Assembly: GCA_033296885.1 (NCBI GenBank)
Contig: MU863896.1
Span: forward strand, 248,001 to 312,000
Direction of reading: 5' to 3'
DNA length: 64,000 bases
Source of the DNA: Triangularia verruculosa
Taxonomy: Eukaryota; Ascomycota; Sordariomycetes; Sordariales; Podosporaceae
Shown here: positions 63,703 through 64,000 of the stretch, one piece after another
Layout of the letters: each line of letters begins with the position of its first letter
How positions within the stretch are numbered: the first letter of the stretch is position 1
Translations under genes and position numbers: made by a program
The notes under the pieces: generated by a model
Database searches by the model: none
Seen by the model: only the letters and a program-made list of their open reading frames with translations
What the model was told of the DNA's origin: nothing

Positions 63703-64000
63703 GCTAGAAAGACTCGTTCGAGAACCAATCCGACAAATAACAATCCTTGGCCTCCGACCATGGCAATCAACTGATCGCACGCGTCCGAGATGTTGACGAG
63801 CGCCGTGAGAAACAGTACGGTCTCGAAGAGGTTGGATATCATGAGGGCAATGGACATCATGGTGGCCCGGGAGAGAGGAGGTGGGTACAGGGGTCTTATA
63901 TGATTGACAGGGTAGTGAAAAAACTAGAGATTTAGGATGGTGAAAAGAGGGACGTCAATGCTTGGTTGCTAGGCCCCAGCCGTCAGTTCCCGGAAAGCGG
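63703..64000. other. 5' flank of the transporter gene at the window edge
   Basis: Presumed leader and promoter of the TDT transporter. A 69-codon minus-strand frame (63651-63860) overlaps the first exon in another frame and is not called. Confidence 0.4.

Overview
The window is nuclear DNA of a filamentous ascomycete (Pezizomycotina, most likely Sordariomycetes; the exact genus cannot be read from the sequence). Support for this: genes carry short introns of about 50-100 nt with GT..AG borders; a lone 5S rRNA gene sits between protein genes; and the gene content is typically fungal (a HET-domain gene, a very large protein-kinase/AAA/histidine-kinase sensor, UDP-galactopyranose mutase, Nce101, a Get2-like protein). 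No operons, CRISPR, phage or prokaryotic signals are present.

Layout. 1-8.5 kb is gene-poor accessory-type DNA with a 5S rRNA gene (4468-4586, minus), a 5S fragment (7097-7137), a degenerate three-copy repeat (about 5985-6460) and a small secreted cysteine-rich protein gene (7460-7953). 8.56-11.03 kb holds a HET-domain gene. From 12.2 kb the window becomes core genome: a 1,765-aa WD40 protein with a long disordered tail (12219-17684, minus), about 7 kb without a supported gene, then a 2,440-aa group X-type hybrid histidine kinase (24772-32094, minus). A galactofuranose pair follows: UDP-galactopyranose mutase (34089-35959, minus) and a divergently placed Golgi-type nucleotide-sugar transporter (39253-40694, plus).

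42.9-47.7 kb is compact: ribosomal protein eL27 (minus), Nce101 (plus), a TTC36-type TPR protein (minus) and 4-hydroxyphenylpyruvate dioxygenase (plus). The last two share one divergent promoter region. 48.4-64 kb holds a DUF2293 protein (minus), a DHX35-type DEAH helicase (plus), a single-pass membrane protein with a long disordered tail (plus), a Get2-like protein (minus) and a TDT-family anion transporter (minus). The transporter's TAG stop is followed in frame by 83 more coding-like codons.

How the genes fit together. The mutase makes UDP-galactofuranose in the cytosol and the neighbouring transporter would carry it into the Golgi for cell-wall and glycan synthesis. HPPD performs the second step of tyrosine breakdown, and its TTC36-type neighbour is of special interest because mammalian TTC36 has been reported to protect HPD from degradation. 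The other genes are housekeeping or signalling genes without an obvious shared pathway. All exon structures were derived by hand from frame continuity and splice consensus, and are not confirmed by transcripts.
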